A DNA stretch of 64,000 nucleotides from Acheta domesticus (Eukaryota > Arthropoda > Insecta > Orthoptera > Gryllidae), in NCBI GenBank assembly GCA_031308135.1, contig JAHLJT010008446.1, positions 164,722,006 to 164,786,005 of the forward strand. The letters are read 5' to 3'. The first letter of the stretch is position 1; each line of letters opens with the position of its first letter. The notes beneath the pieces are model-generated. The model saw only the letters and a program-made list of their open reading frames with translations. It was not told the DNA's origin and did no database searches. A program made the position numbers and the translations under genes. Positions 10,627 through 22,356 of this stretch are shown here, piece by piece.

Positions 10627-11679
10627 CTTGCGGCAGTGAACAATGACAATGATTTCCCCAATTTTAAGAAATTCAGTTTTCATCTTTTACTAAAAGAAAT
10701 TGGGTTTACATACACTAAACGAGGCAACCGGGCATTATTGATTGAACGAGAGGATATTATTTCATGAAGACATAGGTACCTGTACCAAATTTAAAAAAAT
10801 ACAAATGAAAAAGGAACATTGTGTACACTGATGAATCGTGGATTAACGCTGGAACTTCCGTTAACAAGGAACGGCAAGACATCACTGTAAAAACATCCAG
10901 GCAAGCATTTATGTCCGGATTGTCATGTGGTTTGAAGGCACCAACTTCTCGGGGTCCGCGTCTCGCTCTTGTAAACGCGGGCACTGAACATGGTTTCGTG
11001 ACAGGAGCCAAAGATGTATTCCTTTGCGAAGAAACACGGCATACATGAAGAAATGGATGCTGACAAATACAAGAAGTACTTCGCCGAACAGCTGCTTCCA
11101 AACCTACCTCCTAAATCTGTCATTGTTGCAGATAATGCTTCGTATCACAGTCTCAGAAGGGGAAAAATCCCCAACATGTCGTGGAAGAAAAATAATATTA
11201 AAGATTGGCTTTGATCTCATAATATTGGTTTTGAAGATCATTTTCTAAAAAGTGATTTGATGGAAATTGTGAGAACTGTTAAAGATAAATATGACGGGTA
11301 CGTAATCGATGATATGGCCACACACTATTCTCCGATTACCTCCCTATCATTGCGAACTCAATCCGATTGAGAAAGTGTGGGCTGATCCTATTGAGAAAGT
11401 GTGAAAAAGTATGTTAGAATGAACAACACTGATTTTAAAATAAAGAATGTGGAACGTATCGTTCACGATGCATTCGAAAATGTAAGCGAAAAGCATTGGA
11501 GCAATTACGTTGAGGGTGTAAAAAAACTGGAAACTGAAATGTGAAAAGTGGATGAACTGCAGGATGAAATCAGTAATATTGAAATTAATCTCGATGACGG
11601 AAGTTCCGAGGAATCCAGCAGTGACACCGACGATCTGGAGGGGATTGAGCCATTGCGGACGGAAGAGAACCAATATTAA
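10627..11679 (+). pseudogene. Tc1/IS630-like DDE transposase with long D-E spacing
   Basis: Broken DDE_3-type transposase. In order: an HTH-linker region (AAVNNDNDFPNFKKF, LKEIGFTYTKRGN), first catalytic motif VYTDESWINAG near 10820, KSPTS-like GLKAPTSRGPRL, HEEMDADKYKKYFAEQL, second catalytic motif VIVADNASYHS with Asp at 11131-11133, and third motif LPPYHCELNPIEKVWA with Glu at 11369-11371. An acidic Ser-rich tail ends with TAA at 11677-11679. Frameshifts near 11030 and stops near 11214 and 11399 kill it. The second Asp and the Glu are 238 nt apart, about 78 residues between, far more than the 34-41 of most Tc1/mariner families. Terminal repeats were not found. Confidence 0.8.
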
Positions 11680-11749
11680 GGCACGTAATTCAAAATCACT
11701 TTTCTGGTGAATGAGTGTTTTGAAGTAAATATTTTCGATCGAGATTCGT

Positions 11750-11890
11750 ACTCAATGCCTACCCGGAGGCATATAAGTAAACTGCACATGTATTCGGCAC
11801 CGGGCTTCCCTGATTGGCTAGCGGGCGAGGAGCGCGAAACCGCGCGAAATTCGTATCTCTTTCTACGGAGAGCAGAGCCACAGCGAGCGA
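11750..11890 (+). repeat. Repeat H copy 1, GC-rich with inverted CCAAT box
   Basis: Shares about 110 bp with the inverted copy at 20040-20150. The core contains TTCGGCACCGGGCTT, GATTGGCTAGCGGGCG and GCGCGAAACCGCGCG. GATTGG is an inverted CCAAT box, so the block may derive from a promoter. No gene is visible directly downstream. Confidence 0.55.
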
Positions 11891-12762
11891 GTGCACGTGG
11901 ACTCGGCTACTGTGTTCGTAGGCAAAGCGATCGACTCTGCGTTTTCGGGCGTTTTTATCTGACAGCTGTTATGTTAGCCTTTACCGTTATGGGAACTATC
12001 TTAACAATCCAGCGTGTTTTGTCAGTAAGTACATACTTAAACTTATATTTTGGTTTTGTATAAATGCGAACTAGGAAACTAAATCATATTTCTTTCCAAG
12101 CGAATTACAGCTATGAAATTTTAATGGATAGTGAAGAAGAAACATTAATAAAAACTGCAATATATTCGACTGAAGACATTTGGGTAGAGAAATGTGCGAA
12201 GATCACCCAAACGAAATGGAATGTCAGATCATAAAAACCTTCAGGAAAATGATTTGTTTGTTCGTAAGTTGATAGAAATACATCTTATGTTCTAATTTTA
12301 TTATAGAGATAGTAAAATTTGTCCTTTCACTTTCAGAAAGGTGTATGCCATTATAGTACGTACAGAAAAGTAACGTAGTTGGGGCGAAAAATAGAAGACT
12401 TTCTAAAAATACTGGCTGCCTAGCTACATAAAAATAAAACGTAACACTGCAGACACAAGAAGAAAAGATGCCTTTATTAAGAAACGTTGGGTTTTCAATT
12501 TGTATATTTATATTGATTTTAAATTTGTTTACAGACTTCTTGAACAGCTTCAAAACAAAACTTTGCCACACATAGTGTTAGTGAGCACAAGAACATTAAT
12601 TTCGAGTTATAATAGTTGTTCTAAAACTGATGCCCGCGATTCTCCAAGGAATTATGAAAGGATTAATTCATTAAAAATTCGGGCTCTTTGTTACTGTCAT
12701 TATTTGCATCGTCCCCTAGAGGAATTCAATTTAGTTTTTCTGAAACTTGGTTTGGTGATTTA
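11891..12762. other. No gene seen
   Basis: Non-coding, AT-rich. Open stretches at 11707-12063 and 12224-12853 have no recognisable motif. Confidence 0.5.
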
Positions 12763-12994
12763 TACTAGGGTTTTTATTTCATGGCGCGTGAGGGCCCGTT
12801 TTCATGATGGAACATATCACGGCATTTCTCGTCTTTCTCGATCGTGCCGCTAAATGTCACATGATCGCGAACATATCGACCAGTTCTTGTAATCATGAGA
12901 CATCTAGCGGCACGGCCGAGAAAGATGCGAAATGCCCTGAGATATTCCATCGTGAAGATAGGCCCTTTCTTTCCAAGGAATAAAAATCCAAGTA
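12763..12994. mobile_element. Second copy of the 253-bp TA MITE
   Basis: Ends TACTAGGGTTTTTATTTC and, inverted, TACTTGGATTTTTATTCC. The inner parts (ATGGAACATATCACGGCATT, CTAAATGTCACATGATCGCG) match the MITE at 3592-3844, so both belong to one family. TA occurs on both sides (12761-12762 and 12995-12996). More diverged between arms than the first copy, so probably older. Confidence 0.8.
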
Positions 12995-12996
12995 TA

Positions 12997-13897
12997 TGCA
13001 CACAGTATTATCGAAATCAAACCGCGTGTGCAAACAGGTTTGGTATCACTGCATTCGTAGAAACGTCTCCCACGTTCTGATGCGCAATAAGGCGTTTCAG
13101 ATTGCCAACATCCGGCGTATCAAGTAATTCTTGGAGCAAAACAAAAAGGAAACAGTGAGTTCGACTGATCATTTATATATCCCCGAACACCAATCTTGCT
13201 TTTTTTCAGTCCAGTGCAAGGAAATTGAGTGTACAAAAATTTATCCTTTTTGTCTAGCAAGCTGAACATCATAAGAAGTATAAAATTGACATACACAAAT
13301 AAAAATATCAATAAACAAATTTTCCTTTCAAAATCCTACTTAGCAGTTGTAGAATAAATATAAATACTTAAGTTAGAAAACATAAGTAAATACCCAAAAT
13401 TTAGTAGAAATCAATAAAAATGAAAAAAAGTTAAATGTTAAATTTATACATCTGTTAATTAAACAATTAATAATTAAATATTAACATTTAATAACACACC
13501 TTCTATGGCTTCTTATAAGGTATAATCAAAAACTTGAGAATGCTGTTAAATTACTGTAATTTATAATCTGTAATTACACTAATTTTAATGTTAAAAATTA
13601 ATCATAAGCCTATAACCAATTAAAATAATTAATTTTTATTTTCAGATAGGATTGTGTCGGGTTATAACAATAAAGAAAATTCATAAACACAGTGTAAGAA
13701 CTGCTGAAACAGCGGTTCCTGCCAGCTGATAAAGCTACAAGGGGAGCATTCCTTCAATATTTTAAACTGAAATGAGTATTGCAGAATCATGCAAATATCA
13801 CTAGACCCTTCCTGAATATATTGAAGATATTTGTGAAGACGATTATGCCAGTCGTTGTACAAATTCAACAGAAAGAACTGTGCGCTACTGACATGAT
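12997..13897. other. No gene seen
   Basis: AT-rich non-coding DNA downstream of a retrotransposon tail. A minus-strand open stretch at 13662-13868 matches nothing I recognise. Confidence 0.5.
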
Positions 13898-14403
13898 CTA
13901 TTTATTTATTTATTTATTTATTTGTCAAAAAAACAGTAAAAACTGTATATGACGTGTGGGGAAAGAAATGTATCTGCGCACATTTTCTTGAGGGCCAGAA
14001 TTTTATTTAAAAAAACGAAAAAATGAATTTAGAAAATAATTATTTAGAAAAATAAAGATATTTGAAAAATGTTTTTTCCCGAGTAAGAGAAAATCAATTT
14101 CAACTGTAAATGAACTACAAGCAAAAGGAGTGCTCAACAAAACGTGCGCACAGTGAAGCTACATTTACGTCCAGAAGCAAAACCAGGGGCCATCTCAGCA
14201 TTTGCTCAATGGATCAGGGAAACTGGACAAAAACCTGATCGAGATGGGGGTCATTGACCCGGATGCTGAAGTACATTACTTGTTACAGGCGTATTAAATA
14301 TTTTTTTAAAATGTATACAATGCAAACATAAACTAATTCATTATATATCTTTGTTTTGTTACATTAAACATTTTTTTTCACGATCAGTATAGTCTCTAAT
14401 TGT

Positions 14404-16051
14404 TTAGAAGCAGTTTTGCAGCAGAAAAGATTTTACTTTTAACTTAAATTTGTGTACCGACTTTAATTGTTTTATGTCATCTGGCAATGCGTTGTAAAGT
14501 AACGTACATGTATTGTATGTTGATTTCTTGTACTGAGCTGTTGATACTGACATTTGATGCACGTGATTTCTACGGCGTGTGTTGTAATTATAAATATCAA
14601 TATTGCATGAAAATATGTTCCCTCCGTTAAGTAGGTCATTTTTGACAAATATTACAGATTCGTAAATAAATAGACAAGGCAATGGTAGGATTCCCAGCTC
14701 AATGCAAAGGGGCTTGCAGGAATCACGTGGAAGGCATTTTTTCATTATTCGAATAATTTTCTTTTGCAATCTGAAGGTCTGAATACTACAGGATGAGCTT
14801 CCCCAGAATATTATGCCATATCTCAGGCGGGAATGCACATTTGCAAAATAAACGCAACGAGCTGCATGAAGGCTGACAGAATTTGAAAGAATTCTGAATG
14901 CATAGCATAATGAACTTAATTTAGTGTTTAATTCTGTTATATGTACATTCCATTTGAGGTTTGATTGAATTGAAAGACCTAAAAATTTTGTTGCCTCAAC
15001 ATCAGCTAATTGCATATTGTTCATTTTCAATGGAACATGCGATTTCCGATTTGAGATGCAAAAATGCATTGAACCAGTTTTTCTTTCGTTAACAATTAAT
15101 TTGTTATTATTAAACCAATTTGAAACTTCTGAAATCGTACTATTTACTGCTTCTTTCTTGCAAAGAACATTCGTGTCATCAGCAAACAGAACCGTTCTTC
15201 CATTTTTAATAGACGAGGGCATATCGTTTACATATAACAGAAAGAGAATAGGGCCTAAGATCGAACCTTGCGGGACCCCATGCACAATTGGCAAAGAATT
15301 GGAAATATAAGTATGTAATGTCCTTTCCTGCCAGTATGGTATTTCTACTCTTTGAGTCCGATGTTTAAGGTAAGAAGTTATCCAATCTAGGGCAATACCA
15401 CGAATTCCATACGAAGGTAATTTTGAGAGCAAGATGTTATGGTCAATAACGTCAAAAGCTTTCGAGAGATCTAAGAATATTCCAATGGGTACTTCATTTT
15501 GGTCTATTGATGAAGCAACATCTTTGAGAAAAGAAAAAATGGCAGTGTCCGGTAATTTTGAATATCATTTTTGTTCCCTTTTTTAAAAAGTGGCTAAATT
15601 TTTGCTGTTTTGAAAATATCTGGAAATATTCCTGTACATAAAGAAGCATTGAAAATGTGAGTTAACGGGTGTATAAAGGCAGGTGCACAAGTTTTAATAA
15701 ACAATCCGGAAAATCATCTAAACCAGATGAATATTTATTTTTTAGTTTACTGACTATTCTGAGGATTTCGTTGAGAGAAGTTTCGGGAATAAACATCGTA
15801 TCTGAAATTTTTTGGGAAGTGTAAAATGTTGAATTTTGTGATTTTAGTCCCTTCGTGAGATCAGACGCAATTCTGGAAAAGTGTTTGTTGAAGAGATTGG
15901 CAACTTTTTCCAGATTACTCGTTTCTCTTTCATTATCCTTTAAAATAACATTCTCTACAAGGTATCGAGATGATGTGGTTGTATTTTTTACGATATCCCA
16001 CATTGCTTTAGTTGTGTTACTAGCGCTCAAAATGTCCTGACTATTTTTCAT
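14404..16051 (-). pseudogene. CR1-like reverse transcriptase (copy A)
   Basis: The upstream part, 16051-15662, carries the pre-RT region (MWDIVKNTT, VANLFNKHFSRIASDL, NKYSSGLDDFPDCLLK). The main part, 15432-14404, has SYGIRGIALDWI, the GVPQGSILGPILFLLYVNDM motif, the catalytic FADDTNVLC, KFLGLSIQSNLKW and a C-terminal thumb-like region ending VKSFLLQNCF. A deletion of about 125 bp near 15551 and a frame change break it between these parts, where the FLDLSKAFD motif should be. It would copy the element RNA at the nicked target site; this copy cannot. Confidence 0.9.
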
Positions 16052-16263
16052 TATTTTTGCCTGAACTATTACTTTTCTTAAAATTCTTTTATATTCTCGG
16101 AAGTGTATATGGAAACTGGGTGATACGTTATGATGTTTAGAAATAAAATAAAGCGTACGTTTGTTTTTACACGATGTTCTAATTCCTTGTGTGATCCAAG
16201 TATTACTTTTGCTTGAAATGTTTAATTTTCTCTTTTTAAGAGGAAAGCACGCGTTAAAATGAA

Positions 16264-17100
16264 TTAAAAGCTTGGAGAAAAATAAATTATATTTTCATTT
16301 GTGTCAACAGCGTTATAAACTTCGTCCCATGATTCCTTCATCAAGTAGTCCGTAAATAATTTTATATTAACTTTAGTGAATGCTCTGCACATGCGTGTAT
16401 TATTTATTGTGTCAGTGTTTATGTTCTTAGTAATTGTAAGAATTTGTGCATCGTGGTCACTGTATCCTAGATTATTCGTTATTATTTCATATGTAGTTGT
16501 GGTTTTGTTAATTATAATTTGATCTAATGCTTTTTGTGATTTAAGCGTATTCCGTGTAGGTACATTCACTGTAATGTCTAAATTAAAAGAATGAAGTAAA
16601 TTGAGAAACTGCTCTTTTTCGTGGGATTCGCTCAGACAATCAATATTGAAATCTCCACATACAACAATGGATTTAAAAGAGAATTTACTAATTTTGTTCA
16701 GAATTATCTCTAGATTTTCCAAGAAAGTGAAATAATCTGAAGCTCGCTTTGTTGGAGGTCTGTAAATGCAAAGTAAGATAATTTTGAGCGTAGTAAGATG
16801 TACTACTGTTGTTTCAAAAACTTTTTCAACTGCATATAAATTGAATTCTGACAAGAAGGTAGAATCAATATAATTTCTTATGTAAATACACGAACCTCCG
16901 TAAGCAGGGCCCTTATTTGATTCCTTCGCTCTGCAATACGATCCTGTAAGGTAAAAGCTAGGAATTTGGAGTGTGTTTATATCATTTTGAGACAACCAAT
17001 GTTCTGTAAAGCAAAAAACATCTATTTGTCTTAGATCACATTGTAATGCTGCCTCGATAAATTCAATTTTATTTGAAAGACATTGCACATTATGATGCAT
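16264..17100 (-). pseudogene. AP-type endonuclease domain of CR1-like copy A
   Basis: Endonuclease/exonuclease/phosphatase fold that nicks target DNA. Visible motifs in order from 17100: NVQCLSNK, DVFCFTEHWLS (metal-binding Glu), GGSCIYIRN, ILLCIYRPP, SIVVCGDFNIDCL (catalytic GDFN), and LGYSDHDAQIL (SDH). About 278 residues remain open, the best preserved domain of this copy, though it ends in frame breakage near 16264 before RT. Confidence 0.9.
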
Positions 17101-17383
17101 TATTCGAATCTTTTCATGTACCTACACGGATGTTTTCTGCTGCATCTGACTGTAGTTGCTATTTATTTATTTCATTTTTACCTCGAGTGCGTGGTCGAAG
17201 GAAGTATCGTGTCTCAGCAGTGACAAGAGGTGAGGAAGGAGGGGTGACAGATGTAGAGGAATGAATAGTGGGAGAGGTAATACACGGATTAGGTTCAGGG
17301 GATAGGGTAATTGGGTCCAAAGGGGTCCCAGGGAATGGAAGAGAACTAGATGTGGGTGGGGATGGGTCATGGGCAGGACACTG

Positions 17384-17761
17384 TCAAGTTTGTGAAATGA
17401 TGTGTTTTGCAAGCTCACTACCGAGTGCATGTTTTCCGACAAGGTTCAGGTGAAGACCATGTCGGGTGAAGTGTTTTTCTGAGAGAAAGTTTAGCTCAAA
17501 CAATTTAACATGTGTGTCTCTCAGATGCAGTTTCAATTGGTTGTTTGCGTGACTAATTTCTTTGCATAGTGTGGGCTTGTTGTACCAGAAGGGCAGAGTC
17601 GACACTATAATGTTCGTGTTTTGGGCGGCACGTTGTAATTTGTCAACATGTTCTTCAGGCGTAAAGTGACCACCCAAATTAATGTCATTCTGCCCTCCTA
17701 TGATAATTACAGTATCCCGTTTGGTGAGGGTTTTTGTGTGCGTGTCCAACTCACTGATCAT
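17384..17761 (-). pseudogene. SGNH-esterase domain, ORF1 remnant of CR1-like copy A
   Basis: Reads VIIIGGQNDINLGGHFTPEE, IIVSTLPFW, ISHANNQLK and HFTRHGLHLNLVGKHAL. GGxND matches block III of SGNH hydrolases and the H of GLHLN matches the catalytic His of block V. ORF1 proteins with an esterase domain are known in CR1-like elements. The N-terminal part with the catalytic GDS serine is missing because the copy is truncated at about 17763, and the Asp usually three residues before the His is Arg-His-Gly here. Upstream ORF1 parts are absent. Confidence 0.75.
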
Positions 17762-17763
17762 AC

Positions 17764-20039
17764 CTAGGGCCTAGGTCACGCCAAAGTGAAGTCTCACAGT
17801 TAGTCATTGTGTATCATATTTACATTATTGCCTATTTGTTGTTTTTTCTTTTTGGTTGTGTTCACTGTGTAATGTAATTAAGTCATTTCAATAGTATGAA
17901 ATACATGATGAATCGATTATAGTTGCCTCTTTTTATGCACATGTGCAGATTTTAAAGATTTCAAGCATTAAAACCATTATAAAAATGTCCTTAATAAATG
18001 TGTTCATTTCATTCAGATGCATTATATGCTATCAAAAAATTAAAAAAAATGAGTTGTTGGCCAAAACCATTGAGACATTTGAATATCTACAACCCCTTCT
18101 ATTACAACCTATTTATCCTCCTGAAATAAATCAAATTACCTTCAATAAGATTATAATACACTCTAATAATGTAAAAACGTTTACAAAATGTGAAGTGCAG
18201 TAGATATTTTAATAAAATTTTCAATTTGCAATCTAAGTTAATTTTAATTTAATTCTGCTCAAAATTGGAAATAATACTGAGAAAACTTTCGGTTTTTATC
18301 AATTCCTTGAGCCTCCTTTGTTTTTGCCACATTTACCCTCCCCTCTAACTAAACATTTTTTAATGGCGCAATACATGAAGACAGACATGACATACAGACA
18401 TGAACAGAATAAAATCCTTGATTTGTCTGTGTCAATGAATAATTATAATAACATGTGTTTATTACTTAACAAAAATCTATGATGCCCTCCTCCCCAAATG
18501 ATAGGCTGGATTCACCCCTGGTGTAAATAGTAATAAAATGAAAAGCATTTGTGTAGTTTAAAAAGTGACAAAACAGCCAGTGGTGTAGCCTGAGTTTTGG
18601 CTTAGGATATGTAATTCGAGAAATGAGAAAATAATTTAAAACTCCTAAATATTTCTCATTCACCATTACCAGTTCTGTCACTTTGATCAATTAAAGCACA
18701 CAAATAATTTGTATATTTAAAATAAAAACTGATCCAGTAAAAGTAATAATGGCTCACATACTTCATGTAGTTTACTAGTTGAAAGTTAAAAAAAGTTGAC
18801 TGAAGTTCACGGCCTAGCAAAATATAAATGTGTGTCCTCATACTTTAATAAGAAGAGCTCTATCAAACCCAATGATTTTCAAACTTGTCCAATTCATATC
18901 ATTTCGACCCCAGTAGAATTGGTATAATTTATAAAATGGAAAGCAATGATCAATAATAAAAATATAATAGGAAAGAGAAAATCAATCAATTTACAGACAC
19001 TTAATGAAAAATAGTTGACAGTTGTCCTTTGCTGCTTACAAGAAGGGTTTCATCCACTATGGTGGAGACAAAAGAGGCTTTAGAAAAATCATATTTAATT
19101 TCATGGAACATTACAGTGCTCACACTTCAAATCCAATCAATCTGAATTCCTGGCGAGATTGCACGAAACACTGGAATTTTCATATCATCCTTGTCAGTTT
19201 TATCATATTTCATTATTTCACTTATATATTCCATGAAATTTTCTCTATTTGATGATCCCCTATTTTCATTATGGCTAGAAAATACAAGCCCTTGTCTCCC
19301 AAAAAAACATACAACTCGAATGAAGTGTGACAGAATTTCCCTATTTTCCCTTATATCACTGTTTTATTGCTCAACATAGCCTGTGTTGGCTGTTTAAATA
19401 AAATTCTATCCTCTCATATTTTTTTCAAATATTTTTAACTGTTTCTCACGTGCTATAATTTGTCCACGGCACAAAACTACGACTCCGTAATTATGTAGGC
19501 ACTTTGGATCGCGTGGTGCTCGCCATTCCAGGGCACAGATGTGGAATGCACAGTCAGATACCTTTGTGCATTCAACCAGCTCGATCCCTAACCTAAATTA
19601 GCTACAAATATATAGTTGCTAAATGCATTAAAATAAGGTAATAAAACTTAAATAAAATGACAATGTTCATAATTAACCTCGTTCTCTTACAAACACCGAA
19701 GAGAACAATGAATTTTCGTAAAACGACAGCTTTTTTGTAGGCACCACGGTAGGCACCCCGGATGTAATGGGTCACTGTGCATCTGAATCAGTGCGCAGGC
19801 TAGGCGGCATTTCAGACTGATTCGTTCATCCTTGTGAAGAATCGAATTCTCAAGGCGCAATGTTTGAAATATAATTAAATATTTTGTAGTAGAAAAAGAA
19901 AATAATAAATGGACAATTTACAATCATTTTTAAATAAAATAACTGATATTGTCAGGGTATGTAACACATCATCCACATCCATGGACGCTACGCCCCTGAA
20001 AACAGCGCTTAAAACGAACCTACAACACTTGTAGTAAGA
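17764..20039. other. No gene seen
   Basis: 2.3 kb of mostly AT-rich DNA. Open stretches at 17943-18203, 18466-18841 and 19022-19379 have no recognisable domain. A GC-richer part at about 19490-19850 is unassigned. Confidence 0.5.
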
Positions 20040-20150
20040 GAACGTAAACGAATTTCGCGCGGTTTCGCGCTCCGCGCCCGCTAGCCAATCAGAAAAGCCC
20101 GGTGCCGAATAAATGTGCAGTTTGCTTGCTACCGGGAGCTGACTGGCCGC
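20040..20150 (-). repeat. Repeat H copy 2 (inverted)
   Basis: Reverse complement of the 11750-11890 block: CGCGCGGTTTCGCGCTCCGC, CGCTAGCCAATC (CCAAT box) and GCCCGGTGCCGAATAAATGT. The pair is inverted with 8 kb between; whether they are ends of one element or independent copies cannot be decided here. Confidence 0.55.
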
Positions 20151-20605
20151 CTTCCTGGCGCGAGGCAGCTCGGTTTTCCGTGAATCACATCAGTTTGTTC
20201 CCGTGGGCTCGACTTAGTGTATTTTGTTGGTAATCAAAACTTTAGCTATTTCTCTGCTGATAATAAGGGAACAACAGCTTTGACCTTTTTGGAACTGCAA
20301 ATAGTCGGCTTCAATTTCAGATGTTGTATAAAATAGTGGCGTACTTTAAAATTAATATTTCTTTTTGATTTCTTATTACACATTTCGAAGCACAAAGAAG
20401 GTGAGAAGCTTAACAGAAATCCTTTTACAGTGTACAGGAATCTCGTAAGAATAGTTTTAGATTTGAGGAAAGGGAAGAAAATACGCTTTCATAACATTAG
20501 AAAGGTTCCAGACAAACTAATTTAGCGTTTAAATAGCGCTCCGCCGCATTGCGGGATTCGTCGGCACCATCGAGCACATAACTTTTGGTTTATACCACGG
20601 TGTAA

Positions 20606-21580
20606 GGCCCGCAACAGACTACACCGAGGAATGTGTTTCCAGAAATGTGCGACGAGAAATGTGGAAAATCGTAACAAGGGACTCTTATGGACCCACACAC
20701 ACTTGAAAGAGTTTCCTCGCTCGCCTCTACGGAGGCGAAAGAGTTCCTCGCTCGAGTCGGTAGGCGAGCGAGTTTTCTCGGACACATTTCTACTCTTTCA
20801 CTTGTTATACGACATTTAGGCGTTCGCTGCCGCAGGAAAACACCAAACAGTGCATAGAACTGAGTGAGGTTATAACATTTACCAGTAAAAGATGCGATAA
20901 GTTTTTTTAAATTGTTTTCTTGAATTTTCTCTTAAAACGGAAATGAACAAACAAAAACTTGTATGGAAGATATTCTTATTTGTGTGAAACCCGCTCATAA
21001 TAAGTAATATAAAATTAAAAATTTTAAGCAAGAAACTTGAAAGGGTATTTTGAAATAATTGAATTAATTTATTACTTTTCTTAAATGGTAGTTATGAATG
21101 AATTTATTAATTGTGAATTTTATCAATTATTTGATAATTCATTATCTATTCACTATTCAACCAACAAATATAGTAAACGAGAGCGTGATAGAGATTACGG
21201 AGTTCAAGAAAATTTTCTGATGTACAACTTCTCCCTTATAAGTCACTTAACTTCCTGTTTTTTTACATTAAATAATGATTTGTATGAAATGTAGCAGTGT
21301 GTTTCTTTCTAGATAATACGAACTCGTTTAACAAATGATTTACGATTATTGTAACAAAACAAGGATATCACGAGTAAAAATTACATAAGAGCATTTAATA
21401 AAACAAGAAATGGGACTCTCAGATCATCCCATAGCTAAAACTGCTGCCATCACTCTCGGCTTGTGGCACATAAAGGCATTTCAAGACATCGAATAACCTC
21501 TTTATAGTGTGTGGACGCAGCGTCGCGGCCTCTTTCCACATTTCTCGCTGCGCATTCCTCGGTGTAGTCTGTTCCGGGCC
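20606..21580. mobile_element. Possible ~975-bp TIR element S
   Basis: The left end GGCCCGCAACAGACTACACC followed by GAGGAATGTG is matched in inverse at the right end (GGCCCGGAACAGACTACACC, GAGGAATGCG), with weaker similarity inward through GAGAAATGTGGAAA. Inside is a palindromic stretch of CTCGCTCG and GCGAGCGA units at 20700-20770. No transposase, target duplication unclear. Confidence 0.5.
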
Positions 21581-22181
21581 AAAGATATATAACTGTGTTC
21601 ACTCCCAGTATAAAACTGAAGTTTATGTGAGGCATTCTCGCATATAAGCGCTGCGATCTTTGGATTTCTAATTTCAGGCTGATTTACACGTTGCCAGTAA
21701 ACGTGCCAGTTGAGGTTGCCAGCAACTGGCAAGTGGTGACTGGCAATTTGTAAACGCCTTGTTGCCAGTGACTGGCAAGGCCTTCGCGCCAGTCACTGGC
21801 GATGCCAGCTGAACAAGAATGTTTGGTTTAATAGCACGCTCACGCTCTCCTCCACCACCACTGTGTCTGCCACGGCGATCCTCCCCGGGTTCCAACACGT
21901 GTTTACACTGCTTTATTCTTGCAAGGTGATCAACGTAAGCTTAATATTATTATTTATAAAAGTGATTGGGGAACAGAAGTCCTCTTTAATAACGGAAGAA
22001 CGAAATGATAAGTTTGACTGGTTATATACAGCATCGGAACATTTGTGGGGTAGTTTTCACCCGAACCGCGAGGCCAGAAATCCCGCATTTCTGGCAGTTG
22101 GAAATAAAATGGGGATAGATAACTTCTCAAAGGTAGATTAAGAGACTATGATAAAATGTTTACGGAACATCTGCTTTGCAC

Positions 22182-22356
22182 CAGAGGCGTATCTAGGTAT
22201 TCAGGCGCCCCTGGCAAGCATTGAATTTGCGCCCCCTGTCAGGATACTTCCAATTAGGGCAGTTGTTTGTTTTAGCGGTTTAATAAATAAATAGCGCCCC
22301 ATTTGAATGGCGCCCATGGCACGTACCATGTCTGCCATACCGTAGATACGCCTCTG
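22182..22356. mobile_element. hAT-type MITE, 175 bp, perfect 8-bp target duplication
   Basis: Terminal repeats CAGAGGCGTATCTA and, inverted, CAGAGGCGTATCTA are flanked by CTTTGCAC at 22174-22181 and 22357-22364. An 8-bp duplication and a CAGxGG start are hAT hallmarks. Non-coding. Confidence 0.9.

Larger units (their letters stand above)
13898..17763 (-). mobile_element. CR1-like non-LTR retrotransposon, copy A (5'-truncated)
   Basis: Lies in reverse: the 3' end is at 13898 with an (AAAT)n tail (TTTA units at 13898-13923 on the plus strand), then a 3' untranslated region of about 480 bp, RT, AP-type endonuclease, and an SGNH-esterase fragment of ORF1 that stops abruptly near 17763. Two other copies are at 31399-34484 and 40469-43236. 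A short tandem-repeat tail, an APE endonuclease and an ORF1 esterase together point to the CR1/L2 group. Relative to copy B it lacks about 125 bp within RT near 15551. Confidence 0.88.

Noticed and set aside
15017..15310. Plus-strand frame similar to one at 33322-33570
   Set aside because: Antisense shadow of the reverse transcriptase in both CR1-like copies; the similarity reflects the retrotransposon.
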